The translations under genes were made by a program, and so were the position numbers. Below the pieces are notes generated by a model, which had not been told where the DNA came from, made no database searches, and saw only the letters and a list, made by a program, of their open reading frames with translations. DNA of 45,417 nucleotides from Candidatus Gastranaerophilales bacterium. Lineage in GTDB: Bacteria > Cyanobacteriota > Vampirovibrionia > Gastranaerophilales > Gastranaerophilaceae. This document shows, piece after piece, positions 16,888 to 25,134 of the stretch. The DNA is taken from NCBI GenBank assembly GCA_944322665.1, contig CALUPM010000006.1:1-45417 (forward strand), given 5' to 3'. The first letter of the stretch is position 1, and each line of letters begins with the position of its first letter.

Positions 16888-19407
16888 TTACTTCACAACA
16901 ATGTTCACGAGTTTTTTCGGAACGACAATCGTTTTCACAATAGTTTTGCCGTCCGTAAACTCTTTGACTTTCGGACTTGAAAGCGCAAGCGTTTTAAGTT
17001 CATCTTCGCTTGAAGATTCATCAGCCTCAATCTTGTCGCGGAGTTTGCCGTTTACCTGAACAACCAGAGTAATAGAACTCAATTTAGCAAGGTTTTCATC
17101 CCATTTCGGCCATTCCTGTTCGTGGATTGAACCTTCACAGCCGAGTTCGTGCCAGGCTTCCTCGGTCAGGTGTACTGCAACAGGCGACATAAGTTTTATC
17201 AGGGTCAAAATTGCAAAACTCAAAACCTGTTTGTCTTCATCGTCGAGGTTTGATTTTTTGCCCTGCCAGTCGTAAATTGTGTTCACAAGTTCACGGTACT
17301 TGGAAATTACGGTATTAAACTGAAAATCGTTTGCGATATCATTTGAAATACCCTTGATTGCCATGTGAACCCTGCGTAAAAGTTCGTCATTCTCTTTCTT
17401 TTTCAGAGAGCCTGAAACAAGTTCCGCGCGGCTTAATGTGATATTTTCGGCGTTTGCTGAAATCAATCTCCAAACTCTGTTCAGGAATTTGTAACAGCCT
17501 TCAACACCTGCGTCTGACCAGTCAAAATCTCTTGCCGGCGGTGAATCTGAAAGAATAAATAATCTTGCTGTATCCGCCCCGTAATTTTCGAAGATTTCAT
17601 CAGGGTCAACCGTGTTTCCTTTAGATTTTGACATTTTAGAACCGTCTTTCAAAACCATTCCCTGAGTCAGAAGGTTTTTGAACGGTTCATCAAAGTCCAG
17701 AAGCCCTAAATCTCTCAAAGCTTTTGTAAAGAACCTTGAATAAAGAAGGTGTAGAATAGCGTGCTCAATTCCGCCGACATACTGGTCTACAGGAAGCCAT
17801 TTGTTTACTTTGTCTTTTGCAAACGGCATTTTGTCGTTTTTAGCATCCGAATATCTTAGGTAATACCAGCTTGAGCATACAAAAGTATCCATGGTATCGG
17901 TTTCGCGTCTTGCTTTGCCGCCGCAGCAGGGGCAGGTTGTTTCAACAAAAGTTTTTGATGTTGTAATCGGAGATTTGCCGACTACGCTGAAGTCAACGTC
18001 TTTTGGAAGCAAGACAGGCAATTGATCTTCCGGAACCGGCTGAATTCCGCACTTTTCGCAATACACAACCGGAATCGGAGCGCCCCAGTATCTCTGACGG
18101 GATACAAGCCAGTCACGAAGTCTGTACTGGGTTTTAAATTCGCCAAAACCTTCTCTTACGGCTTTTTCCGTAATTGCTTTTTTAGCATCTTCGTTTTTCA
18201 TTCCGTTAAATTCGCCGGAATTTACCATAATTCCAGGTTCTGTATATGCCTCAGCAAGATCATTCTGAGCGGAGCGAAGAATCTCATCGTTTGACTCTGA
18301 CGGCGGCGCAATAACAACTTTCATCGGAAGATTGTATTTTTTTGCAAAGTCAAAGTCACGCGTATCGTGCGTCGGAACTGCCATTACCGCACCTGTTCCG
18401 TATTCGACAAGTGCATAATCCGCTGTCCAGAGCGGGAATTTTTCGCCGGTAAACGGGTTTATGCAGTGTGTGCCGAGAGGCACGCCTGTTTTTGTCCTGT
18501 CAGTTGAAAGTCTTTCGATTTCTGTCATTTTGCGGGCATTTGCGCGGTATTCTTCAACTGCTTTTTTATTTTCCGGAGTTGTTAATTTTTCAATATCTTT
18601 GTACTCGGGAGCCACAACAAGATATGTAATTCCGTAAGCGGTATCAGGTCTTGTTGTGTAAACCGGAATTTCCAGCTCCGACCCGTCCGGCATATCACAG
18701 ACTTTGAACCTTAAAATCGCCCCCTGAGATTTTCCAATCCAGTTTGCCTGCATGGTTTTAACGTTATCGCCCCAGCCGGTGAGTTTGTCCAAATCTTCAA
18801 GGAGAACTTCCGCATAATCCGTAATCTTCAAAAACCACTGTGAAAGGTATTTTTTCTCGACAACATGATCGCATCTCCAGCATTTGCCGTCAATTACCTG
18901 TTCATTTGCAAGAACGGTTCCGCATTCTTCGCACCAGTTGACAGCCGCCTCTTTTTTGTAAGCCAAACCTTTTTTATACAACTGCAAAAACAGCCACTGT
19001 GTCCATTTGTAATAATCAGGCTTGCAGGTTGTGACTTCTCTGTCCCAATCGTACGAAAGCCCGAGCATTTTAAGCTGTTTTGTCATATATTTAATATTTT
19101 CATCAGTCCAGTTTTCAGGATTTGCACCGTGCTTCATTGCTGCGTTTTCGGCAGGAAGCCCGAAGCTGTCCCAGCCCATCGGATGAAGAACGTTAAATCC
19201 GTTCATCTTTTTGTAGCGGGCTATAACATCCGTAATCGTGTAATTTCTGACATGCCCCATGTGAAGCTTGCCTGACGGGTACGGAAACATAGATAATGCG
19301 TAATATTTCGGCTTGTCGCTGTCATCCGTTGTTTTGAAAGCTTTATTATCTTCCCATATTTTCTGCCATTTTTTCTCAATTTCCTGCGGATAATACGATT
19401 CTTTCAT
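16888..19407 (-). CDS. leuS: Leucyl-tRNA synthetase with a repeat-derived insertion
   Basis: This class I synthetase charges tRNA-Leu. I use the ATG at 19407 (839 residues), preceded by GGGAGAAAAAG. The HIGH motif is HMGH at 49-52 (FPYPSGKLHMGH), and KMSKS is at 591-595. Zinc-binding pairs CEEC and CWRC occur near 159-179. The CP1 editing domain spans about 220-420 and contains TTRPDT and the GTGAVMAVPTHDTRDFDFA segment. Residues 374-383 (DEILRSAQND) are encoded by a copy of the dispersed genomic repeat (18259-18288), in frame, just before the conserved AYTEPG segment. A second oddity, LSRAELVSGSLKKKEN near 684-699, may also be repeat-derived. Monocistronic, with a terminator at 16807. Confidence 0.97.
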   Translation of the reverse strand: MKESYYPQEIEKKWQKIWEDNKAFKTTDDSDKPKYYALSMFPYPSGKLHMGHVRNYTITDVIARYKKMNGFNVLHPMGWDSFGLPAENAAMKHGANPENWTDENIKYMTKQLKMLGLSYDWDREVTTCKPDYYKWTQWLFLQLYKKGLAYKKEAAVNWCEECGTVLANEQVIDGKCWRCDHVVEKKYLSQWFLKITDYAEVLLEDLDKLTGWGDNVKTMQANWIGKSQGAILRFKVCDMPDGSELEIPVYTTRPDTAYGITYLVVAPEYKDIEKLTTPENKKAVEEYRANARKMTEIERLSTDRTKTGVPLGTHCINPFTGEKFPLWTADYALVEYGTGAVMAVPTHDTRDFDFAKKYNLPMKVVIAPPSESNDEILRSAQNDLAEAYTEPGIMVNSGEFNGMKNEDAKKAITEKAVREGFGEFKTQYRLRDWLVSRQRYWGAPIPVVYCEKCGIQPVPEDQLPVLLPKDVDFSVVGKSPITTSKTFVETTCPCCGGKARRETDTMDTFVCSSWYYLRYSDAKNDKMPFAKDKVNKWLPVDQYVGGIEHAILHLLYSRFFTKALRDLGLLDFDEPFKNLLTQGMVLKDGSKMSKSKGNTVDPDEIFENYGADTARLFILSDSPPARDFDWSDAGVEGCYKFLNRVWRLISANAENITLSRAELVSGSLKKKENDELLRRVHMAIKGISNDIANDFQFNTVISKYRELVNTIYDWQGKKSNLDDEDKQVLSFAILTLIKLMSPVAVHLTEEAWHELGCEGSIHEQEWPKWDENLAKLSSITLVVQVNGKLRDKIEADESSSEDELKTLALSSPKVKEFTDGKTIVKTIVVPKKLVNIVVK
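18259..18288. repeat. Dispersed repeat arm inside leuS
   Basis: The plus strand reads ATCATTCTGAGCGGAGCGAA then GAATCTCAT. This is the same arm seen intergenically as GTCATTCTGAGGGAGCG...CGAAGAATC. Its length is a multiple of three and it is translated in frame as DEILRSAQND. Confidence 0.8.
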
Positions 19408-19630
19408 CTTTTTCTCCCTAACTCTTCGCACACAAAAGGGTAGCACAAAAATATTTCCCGCGCAAATTAAATCTTTTTATCCGGTATATTCCAACGCTCT
19501 TTTTTATTTAACCATTCAACTCTCTTTATCATTTCCTACTGTCCCATTTAGTCATGCTGAATTTATTTGACTTCTTTTGCCGAAATCTTTGATTTCGTGC
19601 AAAATGTCCGGTTTTCCGCAGAATCCCAAC

Positions 19631-19707
19631 GTCATCCTGAGCCGCAGGCGAAGGATCTCCTAAAAACACAAGAAGATTCTTCGGGCTTCGCCCTCTGAAT
19701 GACATGA
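19631..19707. repeat. Palindromic repeat pair between leuS and the NTF2-like gene
   Basis: GTCATCCTGAGCCGCAGGCG and AAGGATCTCC face AGATTCTTCGGGCTTCGCCC and a closing TGACATGAC, making one composite hairpin. Spacer 19447-19865 otherwise contains octamer tandem repeats (19729-19806) and no credible gene. Confidence 0.85.
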
Positions 19708-19728
19708 CGGACAAAATGGGGCGATTTC

Positions 19729-19806
19729 TTAACGCCTTATCGCCCTGCAGTCTTATCGCCTTTCTCAACCCTCTTCACTCTTCACCCTTCACTTTATTAT
19801 CGCCTT
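19729..19806. repeat. Degenerate octamer tandem repeats
   Basis: Units TTAACGCC-TTATCGCC-CTGCAGTC-TTATCGCC, then TCTTCACC-CTTCACTT, share period and vocabulary with 10721-11014 and 14404-14450. Confidence 0.7.
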
Positions 19807-19851
19807 AATATTTCATTTATTTAAACTATTACCGTTTTTGAAAATTTATAT

Positions 19852-19857
19852 TATAAT
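19852..19857 (+). promoter_or_regulatory. -10 box very close to a start codon
   Basis: TATAAT lies eight bases before the ATG at 19866 with no Shine-Dalgarno between. The expected transcription start is at or next to the ATG, suggesting a leaderless mRNA. A poor -35 (TTACCG, 19829-19834) is 17 bases upstream. Confidence 0.4.
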
Positions 19858-19865
19858 TTTGTATT

Positions 19866-20783
19866 ATGAAGAAGATATTTATTGTACCGTTTATTTTAAC
19901 GCTTATACTTGCAAACACGTTCGCTGAACCCGCTAATGCAGGTTTTGTTCAGAAATTAAAAACTAAAATTTCAGTCACAAGAGAATTTAAAAATTCACGT
20001 GAGGCTATTAAAGATGTCTTCAGTAAGCAGGATACCTTTACTAACAACCACGAACTTGATAAATTATCAACACTTTACTCCGAAAAATTCGTGAACTCTG
20101 ACGGATTTGATAAAAAGCTTTATTTTAAACTCATTAAAGATACATGGGAAACTTATCCTGATATTACATACACAACAGAGATCCGCGATATTAGAATTGA
20201 CGGAAATACCGCAGTTGTTCAAACTTATGAAACAGCGCTCGCTACTACTCACGAAGTTTCGGATACCATTGACGCTTACGGAGAACTGAAATCTGAAGCT
20301 GACAGTTTGTATTATCTCCAAAAAACAGGCTCCGGCTGGATAATTTTTGCAGAGCAGGTTCTTGACGAAAAATCCTGGCTCAGATACGGCGACGCAAGGT
20401 TTGTGAAAATGGATCTTAAAGCTCCAAAAATCGTTAATGCAGGCGAAGAATATACTGCTTCGCTTGATATTGAGCTTTCCGAAAATGAAAGTGCCGTTGC
20501 ATCAATTGATTCACAGGAAATTATCCACCCTATCGGAAAACCGGAGGAAGCTTTCCGAAGTCTCACAAAAGAAAATCAGCTTGAAAGAGTTTTCAGAGCA
20601 AATACAAAAAATATAAACGAGTATGCGACGGCCTCCATCGGCATTGCAACTACAGAACCTTATGATGAAAAATATTCAAAAATCTATGTTTCCGGAATCG
20701 CTTTTTTGATGACCAGAGTAAATATTATTCCGGAAAATAAATTCATTAAATTTGAGGATGACAATGCACAAAAAACTAAGTAG
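19866..20783 (+). CDS. Exported NTF2-like (SnoaL-like) protein
   Basis: The 305-residue protein starts with a signal peptide: KK, a hydrophobic core IFIVPFILTLILA, and a probable AxA site near ANA-GF (residue 25). Residues about 45-160 follow the NTF2/SnoaL pattern: a helix pair (REAIKDVFSKQDTF..LDKLSTLYSEKFVNSDG), YFKLIKDTWETYPDITYT, then beta strands ending GSGWIIFAEQ. The rest (about 170-290) looks like a beta-rich domain. Function is unknown; it would act in the periplasm or at the envelope. It is the first gene of a plus-strand run, overlapping lspA by 20 bases, so it is probably cotranslated with it. It lacks a Shine-Dalgarno and may be leaderless. Confidence 0.75.
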   Translation: MKKIFIVPFILTLILANTFAEPANAGFVQKLKTKISVTREFKNSREAIKDVFSKQDTFTNNHELDKLSTLYSEKFVNSDGFDKKLYFKLIKDTWETYPDITYTTEIRDIRIDGNTAVVQTYETALATTHEVSDTIDAYGELKSEADSLYYLQKTGSGWIIFAEQVLDEKSWLRYGDARFVKMDLKAPKIVNAGEEYTASLDIELSENESAVASIDSQEIIHPIGKPEEAFRSLTKENQLERVFRANTKNINEYATASIGIATTEPYDEKYSKIYVSGIAFLMTRVNIIPENKFIKFEDDNAQKTK

Positions 20784-21228
20784 TTCGATTTATTTGATTG
20801 TTTGCTTTATATTTTTTCTCTGGGTTGACCTGTATTTTTCAGCCCAGCTTGTAAGACTGCTTACTCACGGGATGAAAGTTTCTACTCCGGTTTTTGCGCT
20901 TACTTATGTCAAAAATTACGGCGCGGCTTTTAATATCCTGCAAAATTCCAGAGAAATCCTGATTATCCTGTCTGTTATTGCGATTACACTGCTTTTCGGT
21001 TATGTTATCAGAAATCTTAAATCAATATCTTTCAAAAGTATCTTCTTTATATCGCTTCTTTCAGCCGGAATCGCCGGAAATCTCCATGAAAGAATTGTCT
21101 ACGGATATGTAAGAGATTTCTTTGAAATCCGCGCTTTCCACTTCCCTGTTTTTAACATTTCGGATATATTTATTACTATAGGTGTGATTGCACTTATTAT
21201 TCTAATTTTAGTAAAAAAAGCAAAATAA
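20764..21228 (+). CDS. lspA: Lipoprotein signal peptidase (LspA)
   Basis: LspA is the inner-membrane aspartyl protease that removes signal peptides from diacylated prolipoproteins. The ATG at 20764 (154 residues) is chosen because GAGG sits about seven bases upstream; earlier in-frame starts lie deeper in the preceding gene. Four hydrophobic helices are evident. Conserved blocks: VKNYGAAFNIL (NxGxAF), AGNLHERIVYGYVRDFF, and FNISDIFITIG. The catalytic Asp pair (in VRDF and FNISD) is present. The usual GNxxDR is GNLHER, with Glu for a highly conserved Asp, and the N-terminal DQxTK motif is DLYFSAQ. It is therefore somewhat divergent, but probably active. Confidence 0.9.
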   Translation: MHKKLSSSIYLIVCFIFFLWVDLYFSAQLVRLLTHGMKVSTPVFALTYVKNYGAAFNILQNSREILIILSVIAITLLFGYVIRNLKSISFKSIFFISLLSAGIAGNLHERIVYGYVRDFFEIRAFHFPVFNISDIFITIGVIALIILILVKKAK

Positions 21229-21232
21229 ATTT

Positions 21233-22141
21233 ATGATTATCTATGTAGATGAAAACGACGAAAACACAAGGCTGGACAGCTTTCTAGCCACGGTCACAAA
21301 AGACCTGTCGCGCGCTAAGCTGCAATCGCTTATTAAATCAGGCGTTGTTAAAGTTAATGACTCGGCTAAAAAACCCTCCTACTCCATAAAAGAAAACGAC
21401 AAAATAGAATTTGAAATTCCGGAAAACGAAACCGTTAAAATTGAACCTGAATATATTCCGCTTGACATTGTTTATGAGGATGAAAATATGCTTGTCGTAA
21501 ATAAACCCTCCGGAATGCTTACCCATCCGACGTCAAATGAACGGTGCGGAACGCTTGTTAATGCGCTTCTTTTTAAATACGGCGAAAATCTTTCCGACCT
21601 GAACGGCGAATTTCGCCGCGGAATTGTCCACAGGCTTGATAAAAATACCTCCGGACTTTTGATGATTGCAAAAAACAACAAAACCCACGAATATCTGGCC
21701 GGCATAATTAAAAACCATCAAATAACTAAAAAATACCGCACAATTGTAAAAGGGGTTTACACGAAAGACGAAGAGATTATAAACCTTCCAATTGCCAGAC
21801 ACCCGGCAAAACCCCACAAAATGACAGTTGTAGAAGGCGGAAAAGAAAGCATCACTATTGTTAAAGTTATAAAAAGGTTTAAAAATGCAACATACCTTGA
21901 TGTAACTCTTGTGACCGGAAGAACCCATCAGATAAGAGTTCATCTGAGCCACAAAGGCTTTCCCGTATTCAACGACACCCTCTACGGCGCAGGCTCGGCT
22001 CCGGTCAAAACAGAGGAACAAGCTTTACAATCATATTACTTAAGGTTTACAAAACCTTTTTCTGATGAAATAATAGAGCTTGAAATAGAACCCGATGAAA
22101 AAATCCAAAAAGTATTAACTTATTTAAAAAACAGGAGTTAA
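21233..22141 (+). CDS. RluD-family 23S rRNA pseudouridine synthase
   Basis: The 302-residue enzyme isomerises uridines in large-subunit rRNA. An S4 RNA-binding domain occupies about 12-65 (TRLDSFLATVTKDLSRAKLQ, then KSGVVKVND). The PseudoU_synth_2 catalytic domain follows: VVNKPSGMLTHPT near 88 and the catalytic motif GIVHRLDKNTSGLLMIAKN near 130, whose Asp is the nucleophile. GRTHQIRVHLSHKGFPVFND is also conserved. S4 plus this motif is typical of RluC/RluD; the target position cannot be assigned, so I give no symbol. It follows lspA after four bases, a common lspA-rluD pairing in bacteria. Confidence 0.93.
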   Translation: MIIYVDENDENTRLDSFLATVTKDLSRAKLQSLIKSGVVKVNDSAKKPSYSIKENDKIEFEIPENETVKIEPEYIPLDIVYEDENMLVVNKPSGMLTHPTSNERCGTLVNALLFKYGENLSDLNGEFRRGIVHRLDKNTSGLLMIAKNNKTHEYLAGIIKNHQITKKYRTIVKGVYTKDEEIINLPIARHPAKPHKMTVVEGGKESITIVKVIKRFKNATYLDVTLVTGRTHQIRVHLSHKGFPVFNDTLYGAGSAPVKTEEQALQSYYLRFTKPFSDEIIELEIEPDEKIQKVLTYLKNRS

Positions 22142-22146
22142 ATTTT

Positions 22147-22521
22147 ATGAAATATGTATTCTGGACATTTGAAGTTATCATAACAGCCGCTGTGCTTTAT
22201 TTTGTGTTATCAAATCTCTCGTCAACAGGCGGAATAACTCTGCTTGACAATGTTCCGGCAGAAGCTCTGGGAACTTTTGCCAGAAGAACAACTTTTAACA
22301 CCGGATTATTGATGTTTGTGTTTTTTATTGCAGGTTCTCTATTTTCACTGTTTTTATTAATGCCGCTTTTAATCAAATACCGAGAAAAAGAAGGCGCGTT
22401 TGAAAGAAAACTTGAAAAAACATCCGTTTCCAGCGACGAAAACAGCGCTAAAGTAAAGGTTCTTGAAGCAAAAATACAAACGCTTGAAAAAGCACTTGAA
22501 AACGCACTCAAAAAGAATTAA
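22147..22521 (+). CDS. Small LapA-like membrane protein
   Basis: The 124-residue protein has two hydrophobic segments, about 5-22 (FWTFEVIITAAVLYFVL) and 54-75 (LMFVFFIAGSLFSLFLLMPLL). A charged C-terminal coiled coil follows (about 80-122, with heptad Leu in VLEAKIQTLEKALENAL). This layout matches LapA/DUF1049-type proteins, which are small envelope or assembly factors of poorly known function. AGGAG lies about nine bases upstream, and the gene follows the pseudouridine synthase by five bases, so it ends the operon that begins at 19866. The family call is by architecture only. Confidence 0.7.
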   Translation: MKYVFWTFEVIITAAVLYFVLSNLSSTGGITLLDNVPAEALGTFARRTTFNTGLLMFVFFIAGSLFSLFLLMPLLIKYREKEGAFERKLEKTSVSSDENSAKVKVLEAKIQTLEKALENALKKN

Positions 22522-22582
22522 CTATTTATTTTTATTACTTTAAAATCCAACAGTTATAACTATATTTTTGACTTAATATGAC

Positions 22583-22620
22583 AACCAGAAGCGCCCCTTA
22601 AATAAGGAGCGCTTCCGGTT
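22583..22620 (-). terminator. Terminator downstream of rplA
   Basis: AACCAGAAGCGCCCCTT (22583-22599) pairs with AAGGAGCGCTTCCGGTT (22604-22620). The two mismatches are A-C and C-A on the plus strand but G-U wobbles on the minus strand. The structure therefore belongs to the minus-strand ribosomal-protein transcript. The T tract is weak. Confidence 0.65.
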
Positions 22621-22640
22621 AAAGAATGATTTCAAGAAAT

Positions 22641-23366
22641 TTACGAAACAAGTTCTTTTACTTCTGCTGCAAAGTTTTTCGGATCAAGTTTAATTCCAGG
22701 TCCCATTGTCGTTGAAAGGTAAACTGATTTAACAAATGTTCCTTTTGCAGATGACGGTTTTGCTCTCAAAACAGCGTCAGCAAGAGTTGCGTAGTTTTTA
22801 ATCAAATCAGCTTCAACAAACTGGATTTTGCCTATCGGGCAGTGAATCATACCCTGTTTGTCAGCTCTGAATTCAACTTTACCTGCTTTTGCATCTTTAA
22901 CTGCTTTTGCAACATCCATTGTGACAGTACCGGTTTTCGGGTTCGGCATCAAGCCTTTCGGACCTAACACTCTACCTAATTTACCGAGCATGCCCATACA
23001 ATCAGGTGTTGCAATCAGTGTATCAAATTCAAACCAGCCGCCTGAAATTTTGTCGATAATTTCTTCGGCTCCGGCGTAATCAGCACCTGCGTCTTTTGCT
23101 TCGGTTGCTTTTGCACCTTTTGCGATTACGCAGACTCTGACTGTTTTACCCAGCCCTGCCGGCAGTACAACGGTTGATCTGATCTGCTGGTCTGCCTGAC
23201 GGACGTCTATACCTAATCTCATGTGGCATTCAACTGTTTCGTTGAATTTTGCTACTTCTTTTGAGATTTCCTGTAGTTTTTTAATTGCATTTACTGCTGT
23301 TGAAGGCTGTTCAAACCCTTCCAGCATTTCCTGCATTTTCTTTTGTTTTTTAGTTAATTTTGACAT
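22641..23366 (-). CDS. rplA: 50S ribosomal protein L1
   Basis: L1 binds 23S rRNA at the L1 stalk and usually represses its own operon. The 241-residue length is normal. Recognisable segments: [20 protein letters not shown] near 38, [17 protein letters not shown], the signature [21 protein letters not shown] near 125-145, and [20 protein letters not shown] at the C-terminus. ATG at 23366 is preceded by AAAGGA. It is last in the rpmG-tRNA-Trp-secE-nusG-rplK-rplA run and is followed by a terminator. rplJ-rplL, usually next, lie about 10 kb away on the same strand. Confidence 0.98.
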   Translation of the reverse strand: MSKLTKKQKKMQEMLEGFEQPSTAVNAIKKLQEISKEVAKFNETVECHMRLGIDVRQADQQIRSTVVLPAGLGKTVRVCVIAKGAKATEAKDAGADYAGAEEIIDKISGGWFEFDTLIATPDCMGMLGKLGRVLGPKGLMPNPKTGTVTMDVAKAVKDAKAGKVEFRADKQGMIHCPIGKIQFVEADLIKNYATLADAVLRAKPSSAKGTFVKSVYLSTTMGPGIKLDPKNFAAEVKELVS

Positions 23367-23414
23367 TTTTGTAATCCTTTCATGGTGTTAGCGGGCTGAC
23401 TGCCCTTCCATTTG

Positions 23415-23840
23415 TTATTCTTTTACTGTTACGCCCATTGCGCGGCAGGAACCTTTAATCATATTCACTGCTGCTTCCATGGTTGTAGCATTCAAATCGT
23501 TCATTTTGATTTTTGCAATTTCTTCCAGCTGTTCGCGCGTAATTTCAGCAACTTTGTCTTTGTTAGGCGCTGCGGAACCTTTAGAAATATTCAATGCTTT
23601 TTTAATCAAAACAGGTGCCGGCGGTGACTTTGTAACAAAAGTGAAACTTCTGTCTTCATAAACATCAATTACAACAGGGATGATGTAGCCTGCCTGGGAT
23701 TCTGTTTTAGCGTTGAACTGTTTGCAGAAATCCATGATGTTTACACCGTGCTGACCTAATGCCGGTCCTACCGGAGGTGACGGGTTTGCTTTTCCGGCTT
23801 CAATTTGAAGCTTGATTTTTCCTACTACTTTTTTTGCCAT
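23415..23840 (-). CDS. rplK: 50S ribosomal protein L11
   Basis: L11 forms the base of the GTPase-associated centre with 23S rRNA. I use the ATG at 23840 (141 residues), preceded by AAAAGGAG; a longer frame adds 14 residues with no support. The N-terminal [20 protein letters not shown], with its conserved prolines, and the C-terminal domain [18 protein letters not shown] plus [10 protein letters not shown] are canonical. It sits between nusG and rplA, the standard order. The 146-base spacer to nusG holds no gene I can see. Confidence 0.98.
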   Translation of the reverse strand: MAKKVVGKIKLQIEAGKANPSPPVGPALGQHGVNIMDFCKQFNAKTESQAGYIIPVVIDVYEDRSFTFVTKSPPAPVLIKKALNISKGSAAPNKDKVAEITREQLEEIAKIKMNDLNATTMEAAVNMIKGSCRAMGVTVKE

Positions 23841-23986
23841 TTTTTTCTCCTTTTGTGGTAATAACGGGGGCGTCCCTTCCACATTTGTTTGTACTACCAG
23901 AGTTTTTCTTTTTGCCTGCTGTAAGCGCCTCTGACTTTATTTCCACCTTTTGATGCCGTAAAATCAACGCCTTCAGCCTGCGTTCT

Positions 23987-24625
23987 CTATAATTTGTTTA
24001 TTTGTTTGTATTCCAGTTCTACAGGGGTTTCGCGGCCAAAAATTGAAACATTTGCACGAAGTTTTGATTTATCCGGATAAACTTCAATGATATCCGCAAC
24101 AAAGTCTGCAAAAGGCCCTGAGATAATTCTGACCTTGTCGCCTGCTTTAACGTCAAGTTCAATTTTCTGGGTTTGCGAAGTTGATCTGTGAATAATCTTT
24201 TTAATTTCGCTGTCGCGTGCCGGAATCGGTTTTTTGGCAGAGCCTACGAACTTCGTAACTCCTGCCGTATGGCGGACAACATACCAGCTGTCTTCATCCA
24301 TAATCATTTCTACAAGAACATAGCCGGGGAATATTTTTTCTTCTCTTTCCTGTTTTTTCCCGCCTTTCATCTGGGTTACGGTCTTTTGCGGAACTTCAAC
24401 ACGGAAGATTTTTTCGCCCATGTTCATATATTCTATACGTTTTTCAAGGTTTACTTTAACTTTATTTTCGTGTCCTGTTACTGTATGAACGATATACCAG
24501 CGTTTCTGGTTCTTTTTGGCTTCTTTCTTTTCTTCTTCGGCCTGCGCCTGCGCTTCTGCTTCTGCGGCTTCCGCTTTTACATCTTCATTCAGTTGTTCTT
24601 CCATTGATTTTTCTTTTTTTGCCAT
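23987..24625 (-). CDS. nusG: Transcription termination/antitermination protein NusG
   Basis: NusG binds RNA polymerase and affects pausing, Rho termination and coupling to ribosomes. The protein is 212 residues, somewhat longer than E. coli NusG because of an acidic, Ala/Glu-rich N-terminal extension of about 40 residues. The NGN domain starts at KRWYIVHTVTGHENKVKVNL and includes EKIFPGYVLVEMIMD and WYVVRHTAGVTKFVGS. The KOW domain is KAGDKVRIISGPFADFVADI to the end. GGTGG precedes the ATG. It follows secE and precedes rplK. Confidence 0.97.
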   Translation of the reverse strand: MAKKEKSMEEQLNEDVKAEAAEAEAQAQAEEEKKEAKKNQKRWYIVHTVTGHENKVKVNLEKRIEYMNMGEKIFRVEVPQKTVTQMKGGKKQEREEKIFPGYVLVEMIMDEDSWYVVRHTAGVTKFVGSAKKPIPARDSEIKKIIHRSTSQTQKIELDVKAGDKVRIISGPFADFVADIIEVYPDKSKLRANVSIFGRETPVELEYKQINKL

Positions 24626-24653
24626 AATCCACCTTTATGTTTTTACATCCGGA

Positions 24654-24884
24654 CTACTTTATAAGCCCCAGCACACCTTTGAATATTATATCCATCAGAT
24701 AAACAGCCACCGTAAATACAAAAACTATTACGATAACAAAAATTGTTTCGGCAACAACCTGACGTTTTTCGGGCCAGCTTATTTTGCCCCATTCGGATTT
24801 TACGCCGCGGAAGTATGTTTTCACGCCGTTCACGAATTCTGATGATTTTCCTAATTGCTGGGAGGAATTTTCATTTCCTATCAT
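24654..24884 (-). CDS. secE: Preprotein translocase subunit SecE
   Basis: This is the short single-span SecE (76 residues) found in most bacteria outside the gamma-proteobacteria. The conserved amphipathic segment FRGVKSEWGKISWPEKRQVV (about 27-46) precedes the transmembrane helix TIFVIVIVFVFTVAVYLMDI. SecE clamps the SecY channel of the Sec translocon. AAGGAA lies upstream of the ATG. It is 25 bases downstream of tRNA-Trp and upstream of nusG, a conserved order. Confidence 0.95.
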   Translation of the reverse strand: MIGNENSSQQLGKSSEFVNGVKTYFRGVKSEWGKISWPEKRQVVAETIFVIVIVFVFTVAVYLMDIIFKGVLGLIK

Positions 24885-24909
24885 TGTGGTTTCCTTATTG
24901 TTTTAAAAT

Positions 24910-24982
24910 CGCGCCCTGAAGGACTCGAACCCTCGACATCCGGTTTTGGAGACCGACGTTCTACCAACTGAACTAAGGACGC
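24910..24982 (-). tRNA. trnW: tRNA-Trp (anticodon CCA)
   Basis: Minus strand: acceptor arms GCGTCCT and AGGGCGC pair with one G-U. The D stem is GTTC/GAAC, the anticodon stem TCGGT/ACCGG with loop CTCCAAA (anticodon CCA), and the T stem GAGGG/CCTTC with loop TTCGAGT. Discriminator G; the 3' CCA is not encoded. It lies between rpmG and secE, as in many bacteria. Confidence 0.97.
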
Positions 24983-24985
24983 TTA

Positions 24986-25105
24986 AACCGTGAATATCAC
25001 GGTATTTGACCTTACAGATTGTCCGGCTGTCCTGTTCCTTATTTTCAACATGCAAATTTTATCAAATTTGCGCCGTTCAATCGGAACACAGGATGTTTCG
25101 GGCTT
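24986..25105 (-). other. Hairpin-rich spacer between rpmG and tRNA-Trp
   Basis: The minus-strand RNA could form ACCGTGA-TAT-TCACGGT just 5' of the tRNA (24986-25002). It could also form GCAAATTT-GATA-AAATTTGC near 25054-25073, enclosed by GGAACACAGGA/TCCTGTTCC arms about 80 bases apart. No ORF is credible. These may be tRNA-processing signals; function is unproven. Confidence 0.4.
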
Positions 25106-25134
25106 CGCTTCGCTGTGCCCTGCCGAAAATCCGT

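Noticed and set aside
19529-19768. 79-codon minus-strand open frame
   Set aside because: It is translated from the palindromic repeat at 19631-19707 and octamer repeats; there is no ribosome-binding site.
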